Position numbers and translations under genes: made by a program | Notes under the pieces: generated by a model | Database searches by the model: none | Told to the model about the DNA's origin: nothing | What the model saw: the letters and a program-made list of their open reading frames with translations, nothing else | Source of the DNA: JADJRH01 sp046351455 | Lineage (GTDB): Bacteria > Myxococcota_A > Polyangia > Polyangiales > Polyangiaceae | Direction of reading: 5' to 3' | NCBI GenBank assembly: GCA_046351455.1 | Contig: JAXLYM010000018.1 | Location: forward strand, 124,001-188,000 | DNA length: 64,000 nt | Shown here: positions 26,174-34,590 of the stretch, piece after piece | Numbering within the stretch: position 1 is the stretch's first letter | Layout of the letters: each line of letters starts with the position of its first letter

Positions 26174-27181
26174 TCAAAGGCCGCGCTGCACGATCCCGTT
26201 CGGCGCGTCGCCCACCTCGATCACGTCGACGAGCGAGCCGTCCGACGTCTTCGCGCGCACGACGCGCGAGGCGCCCTCGTCCGTGACGTAGCCGAGGCCC
26301 GCGTCGTCGTCGATCACGAGGCCGTGCGGCTTGCCTCCGAGATCGCTCGTCCAAACCACCTTGCCGTTCGACGGATCGCGCATCTCGACGACGCCGCGAT
26401 CCTCGACCGCGATCCACACCGCGTCGCCCTTCGCGTTCGACGTCACCTGGCCGGGCACGCCGCCGACGTCGTACGTGCTCGTCACGTCCTTGAGGTTGCC
26501 GCTCGACAGCACCGCGACCTTCTTGTCCGTCTCCAGCGAGATGAAGAGGCCCGCGGGCGTATTCCACACGGCGATGGGGCCGCCGCCGACGTCGGCCGCG
26601 TCGAGCTGCGTGTGCAGCGCCGTGTCGACGATCGAGACCGTGTCGTCCCCCGAGTTCGCGACGAGCGCGCGATCGTCCGAGATCCTCGTCACCTCGAGCG
26701 GATCCATCCCGACGCTCGCGGTCCATTTCTCCTTCAGATCGGAGGCGCTCGCGCCCACGATCATGCCGTGCTCCATCATCGCGTAGGCGACGGTCTGGAA
26801 GTCGAGGAACGCCACGTTGTGCACCGTCGCGTCGACGTCGGCCTCCGCGATCTGCGTGCCGCTGGACGAGTCGAAGACGTAGATCTTCGAGGTCGCGCCG
26901 CTGCCGTGCGCGCCGCTGTGGCCCATCGAGAGATCCATGCTCGGCGCCGCCACCGCGAGCCGCGTCCCGTCCGGCGACAGCGCGAGGTGATGCGGATGGA
27001 ACCCCGCTGCGATCGGGATCTCGTCGGTGACCTTCCCGGTCGCCGGATCGATCACGCTGATCGACGAGGACCCCCCGTTCGCGACGAACACCGCGCGGTC
27101 CGGGAACTTCTCGGTGAGGCCGCAGCCCGAGGCCGCGAGGACGAGCGCTGCACACGACAAACCAAGGCTGATTCGCTTCAT
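26174..27181 (-). CDS. YncE-type beta-propeller lipoprotein
   Basis: Exported 335-residue lipoprotein: lipobox ASGC (about Cys20), then repeated blades with the YncE/YVTN motif, for example VFVANGGSSSISVIDPATGKV, HHLALSPDGTRLAVA and GLGYVTDEGASRVVRA. Such seven-bladed propellers bind partners or small ligands at the cell surface. The role here is unknown. It converges on the YchF gene with a 12 bp gap. Confidence 0.9.
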   Translation of the reverse strand: MKRISLGLSCAALVLAASGCGLTEKFPDRAVFVANGGSSSISVIDPATGKVTDEIPIAAGFHPHHLALSPDGTRLAVAAPSMDLSMGHSGAHGSGATSKIYVFDSSSGTQIAEADVDATVHNVAFLDFQTVAYAMMEHGMIVGASASDLKEKWTASVGMDPLEVTRISDDRALVANSGDDTVSIVDTALHTQLDAADVGGGPIAVWNTPAGLFISLETDKKVAVLSSGNLKDVTSTYDVGGVPGQVTSNAKGDAVWIAVEDRGVVEMRDPSNGKVVWTSDLGGKPHGLVIDDDAGLGYVTDEGASRVVRAKTSDGSLVDVIEVGDAPNGIVQRGL

Positions 27182-27222
27182 GGGTTAGCTCCGCGCGCAG
27201 CCTAGCAAAGGAGCGCGCGCGG

Positions 27223-27840
27223 TCAGCTCCCGTGCGAGTCGCGTCGGCCCGCGCGCAGCGAGTCGACGTCCGCGTGGCCGCCGCTGCCGTTGCCCGCGGC
27301 GTCGTCGTCCGGGTCGCCGTCGTCGTGGACGCGCGCGGCGTCCGCCGTGAGCTGCGGGTACACCGCCGCCGCCACCTCCGGAGAGAACGCCGCCGCGAGC
27401 CGATCGTCCATCGCCGCGAGGCCCGTGCGCAGATCGTCGATCGCCCGGCCCAGCGTCGCGTGCAGCGCGCGCCGCTCCGGCTCCGTGACGCCGTTCAGCT
27501 CGGAGCGCGCCGACTCCAACGCGCGCGCCGCGTACGCGCGATCGATCGTCTCCACGCCGCGCACCGCGGAGACCAGGAGCTCCGCCGCGCGCACCTTCCC
27601 GCGCGATTTCGTGCGCGTGCGCTCCAGGAAATCCCGGTACGCCTTCACCGCCGCGGAGAGCGTCGTGAGCAGCGACGTGACGTGCGCGACCTCCGTCTGG
27701 ATCGCCGCCTTTTGCAGGCTCGTGAAGTGCGACGCGTGCCCCGAGAGCGCGTGCAGCGTGCCGAGCACCTCCCGCGCCCAGCGAAGATGTCGGAGCCCCG
27801 AGGCGCTCCGCGCGAGCACGCGGTGCGTGACCGGCCTCAT
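27223..27840 (-). CDS. Helical protein coupled to smc, function unknown
   Basis: A 205-residue protein, mostly alpha-helical and rich in Ala, Arg and Leu, with an acidic/Gly-rich tail (GDPDDDAAGNGSGG). It resembles proteins with a CHAD-like basic helical bundle (TLHALSGHASHF, AVKAYRDFLERTRTKSRG), but no definite family is recognised. Its ATG overlaps the smc stop codon by 4 bp, so its translation is coupled to smc. A role with SMC is therefore possible, but it does not look like ScpA or ScpB. Confidence 0.75.
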   Translation of the reverse strand: MRPVTHRVLARSASGLRHLRWAREVLGTLHALSGHASHFTSLQKAAIQTEVAHVTSLLTTLSAAVKAYRDFLERTRTKSRGKVRAAELLVSAVRGVETIDRAYAARALESARSELNGVTEPERRALHATLGRAIDDLRTGLAAMDDRLAAAFSPEVAAAVYPQLTADAARVHDDGDPDDDAAGNGSGGHADVDSLRAGRRDSHGS

Positions 27841-30800
27841 GCGACCGCGGCGGCGGGCGTGGGCGGAGCCTTCGGTTTGACGGCCGGCGCGGGGGCCGTG
27901 TCGTTGACGCGCACGCTCACGATCTTGGACACGCCGGCCTCCTGCATCGTCACGCCGTAGAGCACGTCGACCGACTGCATCGTGCGCTTGATGTGCGTGA
28001 TCAGGATGAACTGCGAGTGCTCCGTCATGGAGCGGATGGCCTCGTTGTACCGGGCCACGTTCGCCTCGTCGAGGGGAGCGTCGACCTCGTCGAGGATGCA
28101 GAACGGCGACGGTTTGTACTGGAAGATGGCGAAGATCAGGCTGACCGCCGTGAGCGCCTTCTCGCCGCCGCTCATGAGCTCGATGTTGCCGAGCTTCTTG
28201 CCGGGGGGCTGCGCGAGGATCTCGATGCCGGTGTCCAGCATGTCGTCCGGGTTCGTGAGGCGCAGCTCGGCGCCGCCGCCGCGGAACATGCGCGGGAACA
28301 GGTTCTTGAAGCGCTGGTTCACACCGTCGAACGTCTGCTTGAACAGGCGCTTCGACTCGCGGTTCATCTGCTGGATCGCCTTCTCCAGATCGTCGATGGC
28401 CTTCTCCAGGTCCGCCTTCTGGCCCGCGTAGTACTTGTGGCGCTCCTCGGCCTCGGCGTGCTCGCGCATGGCGTCGACGTTGACGGGGCCCATGCGATCG
28501 ATGAGCTCCGCGAGCTCCGTGATGCGCGCGCGGTGCGCGGCGTCGACGAGCGGCCTCCGGTGGTAGTCGCCGGCCACCTTGTAGATGTCGAGCCCGCGGA
28601 ACTTCTCTCGGACGCCCTCGATGAGGTGCGTGTGCTCGATCGCGAGGCGCTCCTTCTTCAGCTCATGCTCGCGGAGCGCGCCGCTGGCCGTCTCCACCGA
28701 GTGGCGCAGACCGCGCAGATCGGCTTCGCGCGCCGACAGATCCTGACGCGCAGCTTCGAGCCGCTGCCGGGCCTCGCCGAGCGTCGCGTGCGCCTTCTCC
28801 GCGCGGGTGACGGCGTCGACGAGGGCCTCGCGCGCGAGCATCATCTTCGCGGCGGCCTCCCCGGCCCCGCGCGCCGCCGTGACGCGCTCCTCGTCGAGGC
28901 GCTGGATGCGGCCGCGCAGCTCCTCCACGGATTTCGCGAGGCGATCCACCGTCTGCCGCAGCGACTGACCGCGCTCGCGGATGCGCGCCAGGCGCACCTT
29001 GCGATCCGTCACCACCGACTGCTGCCCGAGCACGCGCTCGCGCCACTCGCCGAGCACCTGCTCCGCATGCGAAAGGCCCTCGGCGGACTGCTCCAGCGTC
29101 GCGCGGCCGGCTTCGAGCCGATCCTTCGACGCCTCGTGATCGGCGCTCGCGATCTCGATCGCGTCGGTCAGCTCTTCGAGGTCGCTCTTCACGACGCCGC
29201 GGCGCTTCTCGGAGGCCGCGAACTGCTCCTCGGCGCGCTTCAGATCCTTCTCGGCCGTCAAGAGCGCGAGCTCGCCCTGGTGCGCCTCGTTGCGCGCGCG
29301 CTCCAATTCGGCGCCGATCTCGGTCATCCGAAGGCGCAGGGCCTGCTGCGACTCGAGCAGCTTCGTCACCAGATCGCTCTGCCGCGCGACCACCTCGTGC
29401 AGCTCGCGCATCTCGCGCTTCTGCTCGATCATGCCGGCCGCGACCTGATCCTCCTGACCGCCGCTCACGCGCCCGTCCGGGTGCACGACCGTGCCGTCCA
29501 TCGCGACGAGCGGCACCGTGACGCCGGATCGCTGCGCCGCGAAGGCGTCCGCGGCCGTCTCCACCACGACGGCGTCGCCCACGAGCGCCCGCACGAGCGC
29601 TTCGTCTTCCGGATCGAAATGCAGCCGATCGACGAGCCGCCCCACGATCCCCGGCCCGCGCAGCGTCGTGGCCGGCGCGCCCGCCACGAACCTCGGCCGC
29701 GCCGCGATCACCGTCGCGCGCCCGCGCTTCTGCGACGCGAGCTGCGACAGGAGGCCGACCGCCTTCTCCGGATCGGTCGACACGATGCACTGGAGCCGCT
29801 CCCCCATGAAGCCGGCGAACGCGTGCGTCAGATCCGCCGGCGCCTCCACGCGATCCGCGACGAGCCCGCGGAGCGACGTGTCGCCCGACTTGAGCAGCGC
29901 CTTCGTGCCCGCGCCGACGCCTTCGAGCCTCGAATGGATCTCCTCGAGCGCGCGCAGGCGGTTGCGCCGCTGCGACAGCTCGTTCTTGGCCTGCTCCACG
30001 CCCTTGTCGGTGGTGACGGCCCGCTCGCGCAGCTCCTTCATCTCCGCGTCGAGCCGCGCCTTCTCCTCGACGGAGATGCGCTTCCCCTCCGCGAGCTCGA
30101 CCACGTCTTTCTGGAGCGTGCGCCGCCGCCGCTCCATGTCCTCGACCTCGTACGACAGCCGGCCCAGCTCGTCCTCGAGCTTGATGCGGCGCTGGCTCAT
30201 CTCGGTGAGGCGCCGCTCGTGCCCGGTGAGCGTGGCCTCCGCGGCGGCGACGGCGGCGGCGGCCATCGCTTGATCCTTGCGGATCCGGTTCACCTCGTCG
30301 CTCGAAGCGCGCTCCCCGGCCCGCAGCTCTTCGAGGCGCTCGTGCTCCTCCATCGCGAGCTCCCCCTCGCGTTGCTCTTCGTCCGCGGCGCCCGCGAGCT
30401 GAGCCTGAAGCCCGTCGCGCTCCAAGATCAGCTCGCCGATCGTGCGCTCGAGATCGAGCTGCTCCTTCTGCGCGACCGCCCGCCGCTCGTCGAGGGCGAA
30501 CAGTTTGTCCTTGGCGCGACCGCCTTCGGTCTCGTGCGTGCGGACCTCGTTGTCCGCGAGAAACGCTTCTTTTTGAGCGTTTTCGGTCTGCTCTTCGGCC
30601 TCATGCGCCTTCTGCCGGACGACCTCCAGCTCGGCCTCGCGCGCGTCGAGGGCGGCGCGCTCCGCCTTCACCTTCTCGGAGAGCTCCGCGACGGCCGCGT
30701 CCTCGTACTTCGTGAGCGCGGTGATCTCGAACAGCCGGTGCGCGGCCTCGTGCAGCGTGAGATCTTCGAGCTCGCGCCGGTAGTTCACGTAGCGCTCGGC

Positions 30801-31454
30801 CTTCGCCGCTTGCCGCTTCAACGAAGCGAGGCTCCGCTCGATCTCGGACACGATGTCGCCGACGCGCAGCAGGTTCTGCCGCGTCTGCTCGATCTTCTGC
30901 TCCGCCTGCTTCTTGCGGGCCTTGTACTTCGTGATGCCGGCGGCCTCTTCGATCAGCATGCGCCGGTCCTCCGCGCGCGCGGACACGATGAGGCCGATCT
31001 TGCCCTGCTCGATGATCGCGTACGCCTTGGTGCCGACGCCGGTCCCGAGGAAGAGGTCGGTCACGTCCTTGAGGCGGACCTGCGTCTTGTTGATGAGGTA
31101 CTCGCTCGTGCCGTCCCGGTAGAGGCGCCGCGTGACGGCGATCTCGGCGTAGTCCCGGTACTCGATCGGCAGGAGCTGCGCGGCCTCGACGTCCGAGTTG
31201 TCGAAGGTCATCGTGACCTCGGCGAGGCCGTGGGGGCCGCGCGTCTCGGAGCCGGAGAAGATGACGTCGGTCATCGCGCGACCGCGCAGGTGCTTGGCGC
31301 TCTGCTCGCCCATGCACCACCGGATCGAGTCGACGATGTTCGACTTGCCGCAGCCGTTCGGGCCGACGATGCCGACGACGTCCGTGTCGAAGTGGACGAC
31401 GGTGCGATCGCAGAACGACTTGAAGCCGCTGATTTCGAGCTTTCGGATTCGCAT
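27837..31454 (-). CDS. smc: Chromosome segregation protein SMC
   Basis: ATPase that loops and organises DNA as the core of the bacterial condensin. Visible in 1205 residues: N-terminal Walker A GPNGCGKSN in MRIRKLEISGFKSF..., Q-loop, a long coiled coil (about 170-500), hinge (about 505-670, with GFMGERLQCIVS and the glycine-rich VVHPDGRVSGG), a second coiled coil (about 670-1020), then the ABC signature LMSGGEKALTA, Walker B CILDEVDAPLDEAN and the H-loop region. The start at ATG 31454 gives the standard N-terminus; 13 extra in-frame residues upstream are not typical. Overlaps the next gene by 4 bp. Confidence 0.97.
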   Translation of the reverse strand: MRIRKLEISGFKSFCDRTVVHFDTDVVGIVGPNGCGKSNIVDSIRWCMGEQSAKHLRGRAMTDVIFSGSETRGPHGLAEVTMTFDNSDVEAAQLLPIEYRDYAEIAVTRRLYRDGTSEYLINKTQVRLKDVTDLFLGTGVGTKAYAIIEQGKIGLIVSARAEDRRMLIEEAAGITKYKARKKQAEQKIEQTRQNLLRVGDIVSEIERSLASLKRQAAKAERYVNYRRELEDLTLHEAAHRLFEITALTKYEDAAVAELSEKVKAERAALDAREAELEVVRQKAHEAEEQTENAQKEAFLADNEVRTHETEGGRAKDKLFALDERRAVAQKEQLDLERTIGELILERDGLQAQLAGAADEEQREGELAMEEHERLEELRAGERASSDEVNRIRKDQAMAAAAVAAAEATLTGHERRLTEMSQRRIKLEDELGRLSYEVEDMERRRRTLQKDVVELAEGKRISVEEKARLDAEMKELRERAVTTDKGVEQAKNELSQRRNRLRALEEIHSRLEGVGAGTKALLKSGDTSLRGLVADRVEAPADLTHAFAGFMGERLQCIVSTDPEKAVGLLSQLASQKRGRATVIAARPRFVAGAPATTLRGPGIVGRLVDRLHFDPEDEALVRALVGDAVVVETAADAFAAQRSGVTVPLVAMDGTVVHPDGRVSGGQEDQVAAGMIEQKREMRELHEVVARQSDLVTKLLESQQALRLRMTEIGAELERARNEAHQGELALLTAEKDLKRAEEQFAASEKRRGVVKSDLEELTDAIEIASADHEASKDRLEAGRATLEQSAEGLSHAEQVLGEWRERVLGQQSVVTDRKVRLARIRERGQSLRQTVDRLAKSVEELRGRIQRLDEERVTAARGAGEAAAKMMLAREALVDAVTRAEKAHATLGEARQRLEAARQDLSAREADLRGLRHSVETASGALREHELKKERLAIEHTHLIEGVREKFRGLDIYKVAGDYHRRPLVDAAHRARITELAELIDRMGPVNVDAMREHAEAEERHKYYAGQKADLEKAIDDLEKAIQQMNRESKRLFKQTFDGVNQRFKNLFPRMFRGGGAELRLTNPDDMLDTGIEILAQPPGKKLGNIELMSGGEKALTAVSLIFAIFQYKPSPFCILDEVDAPLDEANVARYNEAIRSMTEHSQFILITHIKRTMQSVDVLYGVTMQEAGVSKIVSVRVNDTAPAPAVKPKAPPTPAAAVA

Positions 31455-31607
31455 GACGGGGCCGCCGCGGGACCTGCCCGCAACGCGAGGCACCGGCGGA
31501 TCGTGGGAGATCCAGCGGTACCTCCGAAGGGGTACATGGACGAACGCGGCGCGGCAACCCGGGAAACCCGTTCAGCGGCGATCGCTGGATTTATGCTCCG
31601 TTCCGAG

Positions 31608-32678
31608 TCACTCCTTCGTGAACACCCCGTCGCCGGTGGTCGTGAGCGTCACTCCCCCGTCGCGCGCCGTCACCCAGAGGTGGTCACTCGCCGGCACCTC
31701 ACTCCACTCCTCCGGCTTCGGCTCCTTGCGACTGCACGTCTTCCCGTCGAAGGCCTTCACCGTGCCTGTTCCGGCGCCGCCCATCGCGCCTGTCAGCGTG
31801 CGCACCGTGACGCCGCGGGGGTGGCAGTAGCCGTCGTTGGTCCCTTCTTGGGGCTTCGCGGACGAGATCACCGCATATTTCGGAGACAGCTTCTTCACGA
31901 ACGACAACCCCGTCGACGTCTCGGCCCCGTGGTGCCCCACCTGCAGCAGCGTGACCGTCCCGCGCGCGTCGATCACCTCTTCTTCCTGCTTCGGCGCGTC
32001 CCCCAGAAAGAGCACCGAAGACTGGCAATAATCGACGCGCAGCCCGATGGAGCAAGCGTTCGGGTCCGAATGGCACGCTGCCGGCCACTCCTTCGGCACG
32101 ATCGGCGTGAGCTTCACGGAAGCGGTCCCCGGAAGGGGCGACTCCGGGTGCTCCGGACTGACCACATGGATAACGGCATTGGCAGCCGCCGCGGCGTCGC
32201 GCGCGTCCTTCACCACCCCTCGCTCGCGATCGATATCGAGCCCGTTGTCGACGTACGTCTTCGGGTGAAACGCCTCGATCACGTCCGGCGCCCCGCCCAG
32301 ATGATCCGAGTGTTGATGCGTGATCCACAGCAAATCGAGAACGCCCGTCCCGAGGTCCTTCCGCAGCCCCTCCATCACGCGCTGATGCCACTCCTTGCAC
32401 TCGGTGCATCCTGGCCGCCGCGCGCTCTCTCCGGCGTCCACCAGGATGTGCCGCCCGTCCGGCAGCGTCACCAGCACGGAGAGGGCCTGTCCGGCGTCGT
32501 AGAAATGCACCTTCATCGGCGCGCCGGCCTGGCAGCGAGGGGGCGAGCGATCCGGTCCCGCAAACGCGTCCGCGGTGAGCGCGGGGCCCGGAGACTCCAC
32601 GTGTTGCGGCGGCGGCGGGGGCCCGCACGCGACGAGACCGAGGGCGATCGCAGGCAAGAATCCGGCAAGAGCACGCAT
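31608..32678 (-). CDS. MBL-fold hydrolase lipoprotein, ComEC/Rec2 C-terminal-like
   Basis: Exported metallo-beta-lactamase-fold protein of 356 residues. Lipobox LVAC (Cys18), Pro-rich tether, then the ComEC-type MBL domain: MKVHFYDAGQALSVLVTLPDG, ILVDAGES, the metal site THQHSDHLGG, later LLQVGHHGAETSTG and KYAVISS. In ComEC, this domain helps process DNA during uptake. Free-standing lipoprotein versions have unknown substrates (nucleic acid or other phosphoesters). No ComEC membrane channel is present. Transcribed alone, upstream of smc on the same strand but 153 bp away. Confidence 0.88.
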   Translation of the reverse strand: MRALAGFLPAIALGLVACGPPPPPQHVESPGPALTADAFAGPDRSPPRCQAGAPMKVHFYDAGQALSVLVTLPDGRHILVDAGESARRPGCTECKEWHQRVMEGLRKDLGTGVLDLLWITHQHSDHLGGAPDVIEAFHPKTYVDNGLDIDRERGVVKDARDAAAAANAVIHVVSPEHPESPLPGTASVKLTPIVPKEWPAACHSDPNACSIGLRVDYCQSSVLFLGDAPKQEEEVIDARGTVTLLQVGHHGAETSTGLSFVKKLSPKYAVISSAKPQEGTNDGYCHPRGVTVRTLTGAMGGAGTGTVKAFDGKTCSRKEPKPEEWSEVPASDHLWVTARDGGVTLTTTGDGVFTKE

Positions 32679-32763
32679 CGCGGACCACCCTACGAGGACG
32701 CGGCGGCGGACTCAAGCGAACCACTCACCCGCGGGCGAAACAAGCTTTCAAGACGCATTCCAT

Positions 32764-32815
32764 CCTGGATTTTCAGGGGCTCCGCCCCCAAACCCCTGGC
32801 GTGGGGGCGGCTCGT
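32764..32815. repeat. Diverged family B intergenic repeat
   Basis: GATTTTCA followed by GGGGCTCCGCCCCC and GGGGGCGGCTCGTAT. Resembles the family B copy at 20449 (GATTTTACAAG, GGGGGCTCCGCCCCC, TCGTAT) but is rearranged. Lies between the divergent MBL-fold and DUF5684 genes, so this copy is at gene 5' ends, unlike the others. Confidence 0.45.
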
Positions 32816-32888
32816 ATGCAAGGTATCGCTTGACTTCGCGGGAGCGCTCGAATCTGCTCCTCCCGGTCAGAAGCACGGAGGTCCCGTC

Positions 32889-33263
32889 ATGTCGAACATG
32901 CTCATGCTCGCTGCGCTGTTTGCGGATGCCAAGACCAGCGGAGGGGGCGGCGGGCTCCTGGTCTGGGTCCTCACGGTCGTCGGCATGTGGACCGTCTTCA
33001 CCAAGGCTGGACAGCCGGGGTGGGCGGCGCTCATCCCCATTTACAACCTCTACATTCTCTTCAAGGTGGCGGGCTGGTCGGGACTCTCGCTCTTGCTCCT
33101 CCTGATTCCGCTCGTGAACGTGGTGGTGCTGTTCATGGTGACGTTGGAGGTGGCGCGGAAGTTCGGCAAAGGCTTCCTCTTCACGCTCGGCCTAACGTTC
33201 TTGCCGTTCATCTTCTACCCTGTCCTCGGACTCGGCTCGTCGACGTACGCCGCCTATCGCTGA
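32889..33263 (+). CDS. DUF5684-like small membrane protein
   Basis: A 124-residue integral membrane protein. Four hydrophobic helices (about 20-37, 45-60, 65-87 and 97-116) with the DUF5684 hallmark MWTVFTKAGQPGWAALIPIYNLYIL and a following Trp-Ser-Gly loop. The function of the family is unknown; related proteins are annotated as signal-peptidase-like or uncharacterised. GGAGG lies seven bases upstream of the ATG at 32889. The last codons fall in a tandem repeat. Confidence 0.88.
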   Translation: MSNMLMLAALFADAKTSGGGGGLLVWVLTVVGMWTVFTKAGQPGWAALIPIYNLYILFKVAGWSGLSLLLLLIPLVNVVVLFMVTLEVARKFGKGFLFTLGLTFLPFIFYPVLGLGSSTYAAYR

Positions 33264-33290
33264 CGCCTATCGCTGACGCCTATCGCTGAC
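33252..33290. repeat. Three exact 13-bp tandem repeats at a gene end
   Basis: GCCTATCGCTGAC repeated three times. The first copy supplies the last codons and the TGA stop of the DUF5684 gene. The unit is not a multiple of three, but because the stop lies in the first copy, expansion leaves the protein unchanged. Confidence 0.95.
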
Positions 33291-33346
33291 GCGCTCGATG
33301 TCCGCGGGGGGTGCCCGCGACATCGCATTCGTGCGATACTCCCCTC

Positions 33347-33949
33347 ATGAAAGCGGCGCTCGCTCGAACTTGGACGGCGGAAGAGTACCTCGCCTGGGAG
33401 GCGGAGCAGCCGATCCGGCATGAGTATTCAGGTGGCCAAGTGTTCGCGATGGCCGGCGCGAGCGCCGAGCACAATCAGATCGTGGCCAATGTGCTCGGAG
33501 AGCTGCGGTCGGCCCTGCGGGAAAAACCGTGCAGGGTGTTCGCTTCCGACATGCGCTTGAAGATCCCCGAGACTGGCATCTACACCTATCCCGACGCTGC
33601 GGTGGTCTGCGGACAACCCATGTACGAAGACGAAAAGCGGCTCACGCTGCTCAACCCGACCGTGCTGGTCGAGGTCCTCTCCGACAGCACCGAGAGCTAC
33701 GACCGAGGAAAGAAGTTCCAAGCGTACCGCTCCGTCCCGTCCTTGACGGATTACCTCCTGGTCGCGCAGGACACGGTCTGGATCGAGCACTATGTCCGCA
33801 CAGCCGACAGCGGGTGGATATTGCACGACACGCTCCCCGGCGGCGTCGTCCGGCTCGCCTCGTGCGGGGTCGAACTGCGGGCGGATGAGATTTACTGGAA
33901 GGTGCTCGGCGGCGACGGCTCGTCGGGGCCAGTCGGCGCTCGCCAATAG
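33347..33949 (+). CDS. Uma2 family (DUF820) putative endonuclease
   Basis: A 200-residue protein of the Uma2 family, which has a PD-(D/E)xK nuclease-like fold and often occurs in many genomic copies. Motifs: WTAEEYLAWEAEQPIRHEY, EYSGGQVFAMAGASAEHNQI, FASDMRLKI, TYPDAAVVCG (the PD), and VEVLSDSTESYDRGKKFQAYR (the ExK region). Its natural role is unclear. The ATG at 33347 gives the normal family N-terminus; 12 more in-frame codons upstream are unlikely. A family A repeat variant follows. Confidence 0.92.
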   Translation: MKAALARTWTAEEYLAWEAEQPIRHEYSGGQVFAMAGASAEHNQIVANVLGELRSALREKPCRVFASDMRLKIPETGIYTYPDAAVVCGQPMYEDEKRLTLLNPTVLVEVLSDSTESYDRGKKFQAYRSVPSLTDYLLVAQDTVWIEHYVRTADSGWILHDTLPGGVVRLASCGVELRADEIYWKVLGGDGSSGPVGARQ

Positions 33950-34027
33950 CGTTTCGGCGCCGAGCCGAGAATGGCAGTCTTCGTTCGACGCCCATCACCC
34001 ATCCTCGCTGACGCTCGCGGTCGCGGT

Positions 34028-34114
34028 GTCCCCCCCTCGCGCGGAGCGCGATTGGGGGGGACCGGCCGCGCGGAGGCGCCTGGGCGCCGAGCACGGACGA
34101 GCGGGGGGCACCTC
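34028..34114. repeat. Dispersed intergenic hairpin repeat, family A, diverged copy
   Basis: CCCCCCTCGCGCGG...GATTGGGGGGG forms the first arm pair and GAGCGGGGGGCACC the end. Same layout as the other family A copies but with substituted stems. Lies after the Uma2 stop codon and before the zinc ribbon gene. Confidence 0.6.
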
Positions 34115-34210
34115 CTCACGAATGCTCGGTGCGGGGCGCGGATCTCGATCGCGTGGCTTGACATGCGGCCGCACAAGCCGCAGTAGTGCGGCGATTTTCG
34201 GAGCCTCGTC

Positions 34211-34552
34211 ATGCCCACCTACGAGTACGCGTGCACCTCCTGCGGCAACGGCTGGGAAGCCGAGCAGTCGATCAAAGATAGTCCCCTCACCGAATGCCCC
34301 GCCTGCCACCAGCAGACGGCCAAGCGTCAGATCTCGCGCGGAACCGGCTTCATCTTGAAGGGCGGCGGCTGGTACTCGGACCTCTACGCGTCGTCGTCGA
34401 ACAAGGGCGGCTCGTCCAGCGGCGGCAGCTCCGGCGGCGGCAGCTCCAGCAGCGGTAGCTCCAGCAGCGGCAGCTCCGGCAGTTCGACGCCAAGCACGCC
34501 GAGCACACCAAGCTCGTCCGGGTCGTCGGGATCGTCCGGCGGGACGACCTGA
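34211..34552 (+). CDS. FmdB-family zinc ribbon protein
   Basis: Small protein of 113 residues with the FmdB zinc ribbon: MPTYEYACTSCGNGWE and CPACHQQTAKRQISRG (two CxxC pairs). The rest is a low-complexity Ser/Gly tail (about 60-113). FmdB-type proteins are tentative regulators, but most members are uncharacterised. It lies 38 bp upstream of the P-protein homologue, so the two could share a transcript. Confidence 0.88.
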   Translation: MPTYEYACTSCGNGWEAEQSIKDSPLTECPACHQQTAKRQISRGTGFILKGGGWYSDLYASSSNKGGSSSGGSSGGGSSSSGSSSSGSSGSSTPSTPSTPSSSGSSGSSGGTT

Positions 34553-34590
34553 CCTGCCCGGTCGCGCCCGAAATGATACGGTCGGATTCG

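Noticed and set aside
33347..33949. Uma2 gene as evidence of a mobile element or restriction system
   Set aside because: Uma2 genes are numerous in many genomes and no transposase, methylase or flanking repeat typical of mobile DNA is present. The nearby family A repeat occurs elsewhere too.
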